NCBI RefSeq assembly: GCF_000719265.1 | Contig: NZ_JOFL01000013.1 | Location: forward strand, 124,001-188,000 | DNA length: 64,000 nt | DNA from: Streptomyces roseoverticillatus | GTDB taxonomy: Bacteria > Actinomycetota > Actinomycetes > Streptomycetales > Streptomycetaceae | Direction of reading: 5' to 3' | Shown here: positions 1 to 8,161 of the stretch, piece after piece | Layout: the number at the start of each line of letters is the position of its first letter | How positions within the stretch are numbered: position 1 is the first letter of the stretch | Notes under the pieces: generated by a model | What the model was told of the DNA's origin: nothing | Databases searched by the model: none | The model's input: the letters and a program-made list of their open reading frames with translations, nothing else | Made by a program: the position numbers and the translations under genes

Positions 1-96
1 GTCGCGACGGCACGCTGCGCCTATCTCGGCGACCGCATCTTCCGAGGTCAGGTCCACTGACGCGATGGCCGATCCCGATACCTTTGCCGAAATCAC
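1..96 (-). CDS. Possible 5' end of a gene running off the left edge
   Basis: An open minus-strand frame begins at a GTG (94-96) and stays open for 32 codons to base 1, with GGAGG (107-111) 10 nt upstream. The peptide begins MISAKVSGSAIASV and continues with an acidic, alanine-rich stretch. It resembles nothing I recognise. Third-position GC is lower than in neighbouring genes, which counts against it. A plus-strand frame is also open here, so this call is weak. If real, it would be divergent from the exporter at 307. Confidence 0.3.
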   Translation of the reverse strand, partial: MISAKVSGSAIASVDLTSEDAVAEIGAACRRD

Positions 97-306
97 CCCT
101 GTGACACCTCCGAAAGATCTTCCATGCGAAGGGGATCTCCGTAGCTCAGTATCCCGACCAGGTGCCGACCGGGCATCCACTCAAAGTGTTCTCCTCCGTA
201 CGCCGGTTTACGGAGACGGTTTCAGCCAAGTGTAAGAATGCGGCCCGGCGTTGACGTCGTTTTCCGCTCGCACTACTTTCCTCGCTGCCCGACGAGAGGT
301 ACTCGA

Positions 307-1278
307 GTGCGGCTGCCAGGAATGCCCTTCGTGAACCCCCGTGCCGACCGGCACGCCACCGGACCCGTCCTCGCCCCCGCCCCCGACTCCGCCCGCATCC
401 CGCAACGCCCGGCAGCCCGCCATTCCACCGGGTGGGCGCTGGCCATGCTGGGCATCACGGCCCTGTGGGGATGGACCTACGTCGTCGTCCAGGACGCCGT
501 CGTCCTCCTCCCCGTACCGGCGTTCCTCGCCTACCGCTTCCTAGGCGCGGCAGCCTTCGTCGGCCTTTTCCATTACCGCGACCTTGCACGGATGACGGCT
601 CGTGAAGTGGCGGGCGGCGCCGTCGCCGGAGGCGTGCTTTTCGCCGCGTACGCGCTGCAGACCGCCGGCCTTCAGGACACCACCGTGTCGAACGCCGCCT
701 TCATCACCGGACTCGCCGTCGTCTTCACCCCGCTCCTATGGGCCCTCGCCTACCGGACGCCACCGCGCCCTCGCCGGACCGCCGGCGCCGTCCTGGCCCT
801 CGCCGGACTGGCCCTCCTCACGCTCAAGGGCCTGTCGGTCAACCGCGGCGACGCACTGATGCTGGGCTGCGCCCTCGCGTTCACCGTGCAGAACGTCGTC
901 CTCGCGCGCATCGGCCCGGGCGCCCGCACCGGGCTCCTCACCGTCGTACAGCTGACGACAGTGGGCCTGTGCGGACTGCTGTGGTCCCTCGTCACCGGAA
1001 CTCTCGCCGCACCCGCCACGAGCGGTGTCTGGGTGGCCCTGGCCGTCACCGCGCTCCCGGGCTCCGCACTCGCCTTCTTCGTCAAGACCAAGGCGTTCGC
1101 GACCTCATCGCCCGGCCGCATCGCGTTGATCATGGCGATGGAACCGGTCTTCGCCGGCCTCTCCGGCTACTGGTTCGCCGGGGAGACCTTCACCGCGGTC
1201 AACCTCAGCGGGGCGGGTCTCGTTGTCTCCGCGATCCTCCTCGCGGAGTCGGGGAAGCGGGCCGACGCGGCCGGTTGA
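307..1278 (+). CDS. DMT-superfamily (EamA) transporter
   Basis: Inner-membrane protein of 323 aa with about ten hydrophobic helices in two repeated EamA halves, typical of drug/metabolite exporters; the substrate cannot be read from sequence. The first helix contains ITALWGWTYVVVQDAV. The frame is open from an ATG at 238, but a GTG at 307 has GAGAGG at 294-299 with 7-nt spacing, so I prefer it; an ATG at 322 is also possible. The last helix is followed by a short basic tail. It converges on the gene ending at 1626, with hairpins between them. Not obviously in an operon. Confidence 0.85.
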   Translation: MRLPGMPFVNPRADRHATGPVLAPAPDSARIPQRPAARHSTGWALAMLGITALWGWTYVVVQDAVVLLPVPAFLAYRFLGAAAFVGLFHYRDLARMTAREVAGGAVAGGVLFAAYALQTAGLQDTTVSNAAFITGLAVVFTPLLWALAYRTPPRPRRTAGAVLALAGLALLTLKGLSVNRGDALMLGCALAFTVQNVVLARIGPGARTGLLTVVQLTTVGLCGLLWSLVTGTLAAPATSGVWVALAVTALPGSALAFFVKTKAFATSSPGRIALIMAMEPVFAGLSGYWFAGETFTAVNLSGAGLVVSAILLAESGKRADAAG

Positions 1279-1398
1279 GCCCGGCTCGCGTCGAGCGGGA
1301 CCGTGACTGGGAGCGGGAACAGCGGTCAAACGCATGCGAGTTACCGGGCTCAGGCGATATCGTCCTGACACTGGTGATGATCGGTAAGGGCTGACCGG

Positions 1399-1476
1399 CG
1401 GGGCGTATACCCAGTACGCCCCGTACGGCCAACTCTCGGCCCGCCCGTCGCGGGGCCAGTCCCTGCGGCGGGCGTC
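1399..1476. terminator. Two hairpins between convergent genes
   Basis: Bases 1399-1407 and 1415-1423 form a perfect 9-bp stem around a 7-nt loop. A second, imperfect GC-rich stem spans about 1438-1473 and is followed by GTCTTTG. They lie between the convergent exporter and the gene ending at 1626, so they probably stop transcription from both sides. The rest of the 347-bp gap shows no gene. Confidence 0.6.
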
Positions 1477-1625
1477 TTTGCGTAGTCCGGTACCTCAGGT
1501 GCCGTACCACACGGCATCCACCGTAGCGCACTGCTCAGTTCGCCGCCGGGATCTGGGAGCGAACGGGCCGTGACCGGGTGAAGGCGCGGCCGTACGCCCG
1601 TTCCAGGCCGATCGCCGGGCACGTC

Positions 1626-2984
1626 TTAGCGTGCGCCGGTGAGGTTGTACTGGGTGTCCAACGTCAGGGTGAGCGTGTACGAGGGCGAGCCGGTAGTGCC
1701 GTTCTTGAAGCTGCCGCTCACGAGGTAGGGCCCTGTCCTGGTGCTGCCGCCCGGGCTGGTGTCGGTGTCCGTCGTGGTGCCGGAGCCCTGGACCGTGCCG
1801 TCCTGGAACAGTGCCGCGTCCATCGGCCCGAGCTTCTCATTGAGGAGGGTGGCTACGCCGTTGAAGGCCGGGGCGTAGTTCACCTCGGTGACGGTGATGG
1901 TGATGTGCCCGGCCTCGTCGGGGCCGGGGCCGGTCGGGTCGCTCTGCTTCGCGATGTCGACGAAGCACTCGGGGACCGCGCAGACCGCCCCGTTCAGGGT
2001 TCCGTTGTACGTGCCGTTGATATCGAAGGACGCCGGTGCTGCGGGCGGAGGGTTCGACGGCTCGGGCGTCGACGGGTTGCCCGGGGCCGGATTCCCCGGC
2101 TGCTGCGGGGCCGTCACTCCGGGCGGGTGCGGGGGTGGGGACGGCTGGTGCGTGCGGTTCCAGAGGTAGACGGCCCCGCCCGCCAGGGCCAGGATGACCA
2201 GCCCGCCCACGATCAGCGTCCCCAGGCCGAGCCCCCCTGCTATGCCGCCCACGGTCTCGGCAGCCGCCGCACCGCCGACGGCTTCGCCGGTCGCGGCGGC
2301 TCCCACGGCCTCCCCGGCAAGCGCGCTCTCCGCGGCGACGCCCTCGCCCACGGCCACCCCCTCGCCCACGGCGGCGCCCTCTCCGACGGCTGCTCCCTCA
2401 CCCACGGCGGCCCCTTCGCCCGCTGCGGCGCTCTCGCCCGCCGCGGCAGGGCCACCCGTCGGGACCTCGGGCCCCACGCCTCCGCCGCCCGGCACCTTCG
2501 CCCACTGCGGCCCGGGAGGGCCGCCGGTGGGAACTCCGGAACCCACGCCGGGACCGGCGCCGGGCATCCGCGCCAGCTGCCCGGCGCGTGCGGCCTGAGC
2601 GGCTTCCGCCGCTTCCGCCGCTTGCGCTGCTTCCGCGGCCTCGTACTCCTCAGCCATTTGCGTGGCCTTCGTCAGGTCGAGCTCACCCTTCTGCGCAGAC
2701 ACTTGTTCCAGCATCGAGCGTGCGGCCTGCGGCCCTTGCTTCAAGGCCTGTTGGTACGCGGACACCCTCTCCGTTCCGAGCTCGATGGTCTTCTCCAGAA
2801 GCTGGATCTCCTTCTGGGCCGTCTGGGCGGTCAGGCCGTAGTTGACGTACTTTCCCGAGAGGAGATAGCGCCTGCAGGTGTCCAGGACCGTCCGTTTGAG
2901 GTCCAGGATGCTCTCCCACGCCCGGATCTCTCGCTGCAGTTCTTCCATCTTCAGCAGGTCGTTGACCGCGTCCCACGGGTTCAT
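1626..2984 (-). CDS. Coiled-coil, single-pass membrane protein of unknown function
   Basis: A 452-aa protein I do not recognise as a named family. Residues 1-145 are charged and helical, with heptad-like spacing suggesting a coiled coil. Residues about 150-255 are low-complexity Ala/Gly/Glu/Pro, including near-identical GEGAAV and GEGVAV units. One membrane helix follows (GTLIVGGLVILALAGGAVYL), then a Pro-rich stretch and a 130-residue extracellular-looking domain starting FDINGTYNGTL, with a two-cysteine CAVPEC motif and beta-strand-like alternation. The topology suggests a cytoplasmic coiled coil linked to an external beta domain. The start overlaps the upstream gene by ATGA, so the two are probably co-translated. 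Confidence 0.75.
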   Translation of the reverse strand: MNPWDAVNDLLKMEELQREIRAWESILDLKRTVLDTCRRYLLSGKYVNYGLTAQTAQKEIQLLEKTIELGTERVSAYQQALKQGPQAARSMLEQVSAQKGELDLTKATQMAEEYEAAEAAQAAEAAEAAQAARAGQLARMPGAGPGVGSGVPTGGPPGPQWAKVPGGGGVGPEVPTGGPAAAGESAAAGEGAAVGEGAAVGEGAAVGEGVAVGEGVAAESALAGEAVGAAATGEAVGGAAAAETVGGIAGGLGLGTLIVGGLVILALAGGAVYLWNRTHQPSPPPHPPGVTAPQQPGNPAPGNPSTPEPSNPPPAAPASFDINGTYNGTLNGAVCAVPECFVDIAKQSDPTGPGPDEAGHITITVTEVNYAPAFNGVATLLNEKLGPMDAALFQDGTVQGSGTTTDTDTSPGGSTRTGPYLVSGSFKNGTTGSPSYTLTLTLDTQYNLTGAR

Positions 2985-3484
2985 GGCTGTACCTCGTGCC
3001 CCTCATCGCGCTCCTGCGCGTCCCCGGGCAGTTCCATGTGGCGCAGGGCGGCCCCGTCGTAGCAGTACCAGCCGTTCGTGAAGTCCCACATCCACGCCTC
3101 CCCGCCGTGCACGACGAGCCCGGCGCGGAATGCCTGGGCGCGGAAGGACGGGGCGTCGATGCGCTTGGCGGCCAGGTCTTCGAGGAGTCGTGAACAGGCC
3201 GACAGCGCCGCCTGCAGCTTCGGTACGAGCTCCCCGTCCGCGGAAGCAGGCGACGCGCGTTCCTCCAGGCGCCGCCCGTCCACCCAGACGGGCCAGCCGC
3301 CGGAGGCCCTCAGTACGCGGGCCCAACCGCTGGGGGCCCGCTCCAGGAGTTGCACTTCCACGCCGGGAGCCAGACGGCCGTCCGGCTGTTTCATCGGGTC
3401 CGGCGCCTGCCAGAAGTCCAAGCCATCGGCGGGGGTCGTGTGGCTCGCGCTGAACGGCTCCCGCGACGTGTCGGAACGGTCCAT
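2981..3484 (-). CDS. Hypothetical protein, partner of the coiled-coil membrane protein
   Basis: A 167-aa soluble protein with no signal peptide or membrane helix. It has a tryptophan-rich centre (residues about 45-70, with SGWARVLRASGGWPVWVDG resembling an SH3-like strand pattern), a helix near 90-120, and a C-terminal motif WMWDFTNGWYCYDG. No family is recognised. It overlaps the next gene by 4 nt (ATGA), which implies translational coupling and a shared role. An AGAGGGGGC stretch upstream of the ATG can act as ribosome binding site. Confidence 0.7.
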   Translation of the reverse strand: MDRSDTSREPFSASHTTPADGLDFWQAPDPMKQPDGRLAPGVEVQLLERAPSGWARVLRASGGWPVWVDGRRLEERASPASADGELVPKLQAALSACSRLLEDLAAKRIDAPSFRAQAFRAGLVVHGGEAWMWDFTNGWYCYDGAALRHMELPGDAQERDEGHEVQP

Positions 3485-3585
3485 GGCCGCCCCCTCTCAG
3501 AGGCCCCTGTTGCCAGTCTCTCACTTCGGGAGAACTCGCAGGTCAGGGCATTGATGGGGGCTCTTGGGGCGGCCGGTGTCAGTCT

Positions 3586-3807
3586 TTATGTCTCAGGCTG
3601 GGCGGTGACGAACGAGCCCATGCCGGGCGTCGTCACGATCAGCCCCTCGGCGCGGAGGGCCGCCGTGACCTTGCGGACGGTCGCTCTCGCGACCATGCAC
3701 TCCTGTTCGAGCTTCGTCTCGGAAAGGAGGTAGTTCGGCGGGTACTCGCCCCTGGCGATGCGTCGCCGAAAGTGCCTGGGGAAATGAATCGGGATCAGTC
3801 GGCTCAG
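3586..3807 (-). CDS. Mini GntR-family HTH regulator, apparently CTG-initiated
   Basis: This frame encodes about 73 residues that read as a complete GntR winged helix: RIARGEYPPNYLLSETKLEQ, then a recognition-helix segment with VARATVRKVTAALRAEGLIV and the wing TTPGMGSFVTAQ before the stop. There is no effector domain. No ATG, GTG or TTG lies between the in-frame stop at 3808-3810 and the domain. The only start is CTG (3805-3807), which overlaps the TGA of the upstream gene as CTGA. It is either a rare CTG start coupled to the upstream gene, or the remnant of a gene whose start was lost. Stand-alone GntR modules of this size occur in Streptomyces. Confidence 0.55.
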   Translation of the reverse strand: MSRLIPIHFPRHFRRRIARGEYPPNYLLSETKLEQECMVARATVRKVTAALRAEGLIVTTPGMGSFVTAQPET

Positions 3808-4235
3808 TTACACCTTCCGCTGCCGCTGAAGCAGGGCGTGTAGGCCGGGTTCGGGGGAGGAAGGGGAGCCGGGTGGCGGCGGTCGTAGTCGTGCTGAGCG
3901 AGTGTGAGCAGCGCGGCTACCGCGCCGGCGGCCAGGAGTTGCGACAGGACTGTCCAGGGCGCGCGCGACAGCAGCGCGAGCCCGGCAAGCACGAGCGTGG
4001 CGATGAGGAAGTGCTGCGTCCAGGCGAGCCCCGCGAGCCTTGCCGCCTCGATCTGCTCTGCGTGCCCTTGCGCGGCCCACACCTCCATGCCGTACCCGAA
4101 TTCGACCGCCACGAATACGGCCGCCTCGACTATGAACAGCAGAATGCCGACGCCGACGTCCTGACCGAGTGACGTCCTGCGTGACCAGGGCCGCCATGTG
4201 CGCCGGGGCGGAGGTTCGGGGAGTGCGCTCGTCAT
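3804..4235 (-). CDS. Small three-helix membrane protein (DUF6234-like)
   Basis: A 143-aa protein with a basic Pro/Arg N-terminus and three hydrophobic helices (VGVGILLFIVEAAVFVAVEF, then HFLIATLVLAGLALL, then LSQLLAAGAVAALLTLA), ending in an exposed tail with two cysteines. It resembles the streptomycete DUF6234 family, recalled rather than searched; function unknown. The frame extends to an ATG at 4271, but the ATG at 4235 has AAGG about 9 nt upstream and is preferred. It lies 48 nt after the transglutaminase-like gene and abuts the mini-GntR gene, forming a likely three-gene operon. Confidence 0.7.
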   Translation of the reverse strand: MTSALPEPPPRRTWRPWSRRTSLGQDVGVGILLFIVEAAVFVAVEFGYGMEVWAAQGHAEQIEAARLAGLAWTQHFLIATLVLAGLALLSRAPWTVLSQLLAAGAVAALLTLAQHDYDRRHPAPLPPPNPAYTPCFSGSGRCN

Positions 4236-4283
4236 AGCCGCACCTTGCCGGGCGGCTTGCGGGGCACGCATGAGTACGCGTAC

Positions 4284-5030
4284 TCAGCCTGCGCGCTGCC
4301 CGCCTCGCGCGCCCGCCCCGGCGATCGTCTCGCGCCGCCACGCGTGGAAGGCTTCCTCCAGCGCCCGCGGCCCGGCGTACCGGGACCCGTGGAGACGTAC
4401 GAACTCGACATACGAGTTCATGTACGCGAAATTCTCCCTCGGTTTCGTGGTCTTCCTGGCGAGGAACCGGTCGATGTCCGGCACGGGCCAGGAGGAGGAA
4501 AGGACGTGTGCGGGGTCGAGGAGCATGTCGGCGTGGGCGGTGCCGTCGAAGTGAATGCGTGTGGACGGCCGGTTGATGTGGGATGCGCCCGCTGACAGGG
4601 CGCGGTCGTCGCTCGGGTCGCACCGCAGCCACTTGCCGCCGAGGTGAACGACGCCGAAGAAGTGCCGCGACGTCTCGTCGCACATCTCCCGCAGCGCGGG
4701 GAACCAGCCTTGGCCGAAGTATTCCTTTCCGTTGACGACGAGTACCCCGAATCCGGCGGGGATGTTCTGCGCGCGCAGCATGGCGCACAGCAGGTTCGCC
4801 TTGTTCGAGCAGGATCCGCGGCCCATCCGCAGCGTTTCCGTCGCGGTGTGCGTCCAGTCGTGGAGGATCGCGTACTTGATCTCATCCTGCACCCACCGGA
4901 AGAGCGCCACTGCCTTGTCGCGGTCGGTTATCGCTCCGTCGGTGGCCTCGGCCGCCGCGTCGGCTATCGCCTTTGATCCGGCGTCACAGAAGCGTGTGCT
5001 GTCCAGGAAACCCGTGCGTTTCACGTGCAT
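4284..5030 (-). CDS. Transglutaminase-like (papain-fold) protein
   Basis: A 248-aa protein with a transglutaminase core. The nucleophile cysteine lies in GRGSCSNKANLLCAMLRA, and the histidine and aspartate follow in FGVVHLGGKWLRCDPSDD. The family acts as cysteine protease or transferase; in bacteria many members have unknown substrates. No signal peptide or membrane helix is seen, so a cytosolic location is inferred. It is the first gene of the likely operon with the DUF6234-like protein and the mini-GntR regulator. About 98 bp separate it from the end of the glutamate decarboxylase gene on the same strand. Confidence 0.8.
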   Translation of the reverse strand: MHVKRTGFLDSTRFCDAGSKAIADAAAEATDGAITDRDKAVALFRWVQDEIKYAILHDWTHTATETLRMGRGSCSNKANLLCAMLRAQNIPAGFGVLVVNGKEYFGQGWFPALREMCDETSRHFFGVVHLGGKWLRCDPSDDRALSAGASHINRPSTRIHFDGTAHADMLLDPAHVLSSSWPVPDIDRFLARKTTKPRENFAYMNSYVEFVRLHGSRYAGPRALEEAFHAWRRETIAGAGARGGQRAG

Positions 5031-5128
5031 GGACGGGAGGATCCTCGACGCCGTGGCGGCATCTCACGGTGATGGCGGCCACGGCACTCGGATAGGTGGA
5101 CGGATGGGCGGACGGAAGGCGCCCGTCC

Positions 5129-6589
5129 TCAGTGGTGGAACGCCGTCGCCACCGTCTCCGGCCGCCCCAGCGGCCGGGGCTGGCGGCGGAGTTCCGGCAG
5201 CAGGGCGTGGAGGTCGTCCATAAAGAGGTCGGCCAGGTCGTGGGAGAAGCCGTTGCGGCAGACGACGCGGAGGACGGAGAGGTCCTCGCGGTCGGGCGGG
5301 AAGGTGTAGGCGGGGACGAGCCAGCCGCGTTCGCGCAGGCGGCGGGAGACGTCGAAGACGTCGTACGCGTCGATGCCGCCGGCCGTCGTGAAGGCGAAGA
5401 CGGGGAGCTCGTCGCCGCGGGTGAGGAGGCGGAAGTCGCCCGTCTCCTCGATCAGGCCGGACAGGCGGCAGGCCACGTCGCGGGCGTTCTGCTGCACCGC
5501 GCGGTAGCCGTCGCGGCCGAGTCGCAGGAACGTGTAGTACTGGGCGGCCACCTGCGCGCCGGGGCGGGAGAAGTTGAGGGCGAAGGTGGGCATGTCGCCG
5601 CCGAGGTAGTTGACGCGGAAGACCAGCTCCTCGGGGAGGGCTGAGCGGTCGCGCCACAGGGCCCAGCCGACGCCCGGGTAGACGAGCCCGTACTTGTGGC
5701 CGGAGGTGTTGACGGAAGCGACGCGCGGCAGGCGGAAGTCCCAGACGAGCTCCGGATCGAGGAAGGGGGCGACCATCGCGCCGGACGCGCCGTCGACGTG
5801 GACGGGGACGTCCAGGCCCGTACGGTGCTGGAGTTCGTCGAGGGCCGTACAGACGTCGGCGACGGGCTCGTAGGAGCCGTCGAACGTCGAGCCCATGACG
5901 GCGACGACGCCGATCGTGTTCTCGTCGCAGAGGGCGGCCGCGGCGCCGGGGTCGATGTGGAAGCGGTCGCCGGCCAGGGGCACCTGGCGGGCCTCGACCT
6001 CCCAGAAGTTGCAGAACTTGTCCCAGCAGACCTGGACGTTGGCGCCCATCACCAGGTTCGGGCGGGCGCCGGCCCCCGGGTAGCGGTGGGCGTTGCGGGC
6101 GGCCCAGCGCCGTTTGAGGGCCAGGCCGGCGAGCATGCACGCCTCGCTCGACCCGGTGGTGGAGCAGCCGACGGCCGCGGACGGGTCGGGGGCGTGCCAC
6201 AGGTCGGCGAGGATCGCCACGCAGCGCTGCTCCAGTTCGGCGGTGCGCGGGTACTCGTCCTTGTCGATCATGTTCTTGTCGCGGCACTCGGACATGAGGA
6301 CGGCGGCCTGGGGCTCCATCCAGGTGGTGACGAAGGTGGCCAGGTTGAGCCGGGAATTGCCGTCGAGCATCAGCTCGTCGTGGACGACCTGGTAGGCGGC
6401 GTGCGGGGCCATCGGCCCGTCGGGCAGCCGGTGGCGCGGCGGCTCGGCCGCCATCCCGCCGACCGGGTCGGCCTCGCCGTACAGGAACGGGTTCACCGCC
6501 AGGCGGCCGTGGCGGCGTGCGGAGCGGCCGCCGTGTACGCCGTGTGCCTCTCGTACGCCGCGTACGTCCTCGCCTCGGTGCAGGGCCAT
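5129..6589 (-). CDS. Glutamate decarboxylase (PLP-dependent)
   Basis: Converts glutamate to GABA and CO2, consuming a proton; a cytosolic enzyme of acid stress or GABA metabolism. At 486 aa it has the group II decarboxylase fold: substrate-loop TTGSSEACMLAGLALKRRW, conserved HVDGASGAMVAPF, and the PLP lysine in VNTSGHKYGLVYPGVGW. The frame stays open upstream to 6667, but the homologous start is MALHRGED (ATG 6587-6589). The longer form would run through the divergent MerR operator, so 6589 is preferred. It is divergent from the TipA-like gene at 6666, and the shared spacer holds that regulator's operator, so co-regulation is possible. Confidence 0.92.
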   Translation of the reverse strand: MALHRGEDVRGVREAHGVHGGRSARRHGRLAVNPFLYGEADPVGGMAAEPPRHRLPDGPMAPHAAYQVVHDELMLDGNSRLNLATFVTTWMEPQAAVLMSECRDKNMIDKDEYPRTAELEQRCVAILADLWHAPDPSAAVGCSTTGSSEACMLAGLALKRRWAARNAHRYPGAGARPNLVMGANVQVCWDKFCNFWEVEARQVPLAGDRFHIDPGAAAALCDENTIGVVAVMGSTFDGSYEPVADVCTALDELQHRTGLDVPVHVDGASGAMVAPFLDPELVWDFRLPRVASVNTSGHKYGLVYPGVGWALWRDRSALPEELVFRVNYLGGDMPTFALNFSRPGAQVAAQYYTFLRLGRDGYRAVQQNARDVACRLSGLIEETGDFRLLTRGDELPVFAFTTAGGIDAYDVFDVSRRLRERGWLVPAYTFPPDREDLSVLRVVCRNGFSHDLADLFMDDLHALLPELRRQPRPLGRPETVATAFHH

Positions 6590-6607
6590 GATCGTGACGA
6601 TACGGAC

Positions 6608-6638
6608 TTGCACCTCACGTAACGGGAGGACGCACCGT
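6608..6638 (+). promoter_or_regulatory. MerR-type promoter and operator of the TipA-like gene
   Basis: A -35-like TTGCAC (6608-6613) is separated from a CACCGT (6633-6638) by 19 bp. The spacer holds a near-perfect dyad, CCTCACGTAACGGGAGG (one arm mismatch). A 19-bp spacer containing a CCTCACGT dyad is the hallmark of MerR-family autoregulated promoters. It ends about 28 nt before the regulator's ATG. Confidence 0.75.
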
Positions 6639-6665
6639 GGAGCCCGTAAGCGAAAGGAAGCGGAC

Positions 6666-7424
6666 ATGAGCTATTCCGTGGGGCAGGTCGCCGCCTTCGC
6701 CGGGGTGACCGTACGGACGCTGCACCACTACGACGAGATCGGGCTGCTCTCGCCCGGAGGCCGCAGCCACGCGGGTCACCGGCGCTACGACGACGCCGAT
6801 CTCGACCGGCTGCAGCAGATCCTGTTCTACCGGGAGCTCGGCTTTCCGCTGGACGAGGTGGCGGTGCTGCTGGACGAGCCGGGCGCGGACCCGGCCGAGC
6901 ACCTGCGCCGCCAGCACGGCCTACTCACCGAGCGGATCGAGCAGCTCCAGCGCATGGCCACCGCAGTGGAGCACGCCATGGAGGCGAAGAAGATGGGTAT
7001 CAAGCTCACGCCGGAGGAGAAGTTCGAGGTGTTCGGGGACTTCGACCCCGACGTGCACGCGGAGGAGGTCGAGCAGCGGTGGGGCGACACGGAGGCCTAC
7101 CGCGAGTCGCAGCGCCGGACCGCCTCGTACACGAAGGAGGACTGGCAGCGGATCCAGGACGAGACGAACGGCCTCAACACGCGCATCGCCGCCCTCATGG
7201 GCACCGGTGCGGCCGCTGACTCCGCGGAGGCCATGGACCTCGCCGAGGAGCACCGGCAGCAGATCGTGCGCTTCTACTACGACTGCACGTACGAGATTCA
7301 CACCGGCATCGCCGAGATGTACGTCACAGACGAGCGGTTCGCCGCCCACTACGAGGCGATCCGGCCCGGCATGGGCACCTACCTGCGGGACGCCATCCGC
7401 GCGAACGCGGAGCGCAAGGCCTGA
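6666..7424 (+). CDS. TipA-type MerR-family transcriptional regulator
   Basis: A 252-aa regulator. Residues 1-70 are a MerR winged helix (VGQVAAFAGVTVRTLHHYDE), followed by a coiled-coil dimerisation helix (about 75-110) and a C-terminal TipAS ligand-binding domain (about 120-250). In TipAL this domain binds thiopeptide antibiotics through a cysteine; the matching FYYDCTYE motif is present with Cys207. The start is ATG 6666, with AAGGAAG just upstream; an open frame further upstream is ignored. It likely activates its own promoter at 6608-6638 and may affect the divergent glutamate decarboxylase gene. It is followed by a terminator and convergent to the YbjQ gene. Confidence 0.9.
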   Translation: MSYSVGQVAAFAGVTVRTLHHYDEIGLLSPGGRSHAGHRRYDDADLDRLQQILFYRELGFPLDEVAVLLDEPGADPAEHLRRQHGLLTERIEQLQRMATAVEHAMEAKKMGIKLTPEEKFEVFGDFDPDVHAEEVEQRWGDTEAYRESQRRTASYTKEDWQRIQDETNGLNTRIAALMGTGAAADSAEAMDLAEEHRQQIVRFYYDCTYEIHTGIAEMYVTDERFAAHYEAIRPGMGTYLRDAIRANAERKA

Positions 7425-7462
7425 GGGGTCCGAGGGGCCTGAGGGGCCCGGGGGGTTGTGAA

Positions 7463-7502
7463 AGGCGGGGGGGGCCGGCGCATCTGCCGGCCCACCCCGC
7501 CT
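7463..7502. terminator. Bidirectional hairpin between tipA-like and ybjQ-like genes
   Basis: An imperfect but very stable stem pairs the G-run GGCGGGG...GGCCGGC with GCCGGCCC...CCCCGCC across a short GCATCT-type loop. It sits between two convergent genes and has no strong T-tract, as is common in streptomycetes. Confidence 0.65.
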
Positions 7503-7522
7503 GCTGCTTTCCTGCCGCGTTC

Positions 7523-7888
7523 CTACGGGCGGGACGAGATCACGACCGCCGTGCCGTACGCGCACACCTCCGTGCCCACGTCCGCCGCCTCCGTCACGTC
7601 GAAGCGGAACATCAGCACCGCGTTCGCGCCGCGGGCCCGCGCCTGCTCGATCAGCCGCTCCATGGCCTGGTTGCGGGTCTCCACCAGGGTCTTCGTCAGG
7701 CCCTTGAGCTCGCCGCCGACGAGGGACTTCAGGCCCGCACCGATCTGGCTGCCGATGTGGCGGGAGCGCACGGTGAGCCCGAAGACCTCGCCGATCACGC
7801 GGTCCACCTTGTAACCCGGCACGTCGTTCGTCGTCACCACCAGGACGTCGGACTGGGACTGCCCGCCGCCGTACTCCTCGATGCCCAT
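7523..7888 (-). CDS. YbjQ-family (UPF0145, heavy-metal-binding domain) protein
   Basis: A 121-aa cytosolic protein of the YbjQ/DUF74 family, which forms compact pentamers of unclear function. It shows the family core: VLVVTTNDVPGYKVDRVIGE, then GLTVRSRHIGSQIGAGLKSL, and ending GANAVLMFRFDV...CAYGTAVVI. The ATG at 7886-7888 has GGAGGTGG about 8 nt upstream, which fixes the start; the upstream open frame is non-coding. It is convergent with the TipA-like regulator and divergent from dedA across a 273-bp spacer. Confidence 0.85.
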   Translation of the reverse strand: MGIEEYGGGQSQSDVLVVTTNDVPGYKVDRVIGEVFGLTVRSRHIGSQIGAGLKSLVGGELKGLTKTLVETRNQAMERLIEQARARGANAVLMFRFDVTEAADVGTEVCAYGTAVVISSRP

Positions 7889-8161
7889 CGCATCCACCTC
7901 CGTGTGTGCAGTTTTGCGGGTGCCTGACCAGGACGCATGCCGGGGCCGCGGGGTTGCGCCGACCGGAGGCACGGGCGCGGGGGAGGGGGTGAGGGGAGGC
8001 GTAAGGGAGGACGCGGGGCGGGCCGCTGCCGCACACTGGTAATCACACTGGAACGCGGCTGAGGCCCGCCGCGTTGGTAACTTGGGGCCGCACATCACCC
8101 CACCCAGCCTGTGCCCGGGCCTCGCACGAGCCTGCGCCCTCGACCCAGGAGCCTGTCACCC

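Noticed and set aside
1279..1625. tRNA or small RNA gene in the gap
   Set aside because: No cloverleaf or TTC-loop signature; only two hairpins.
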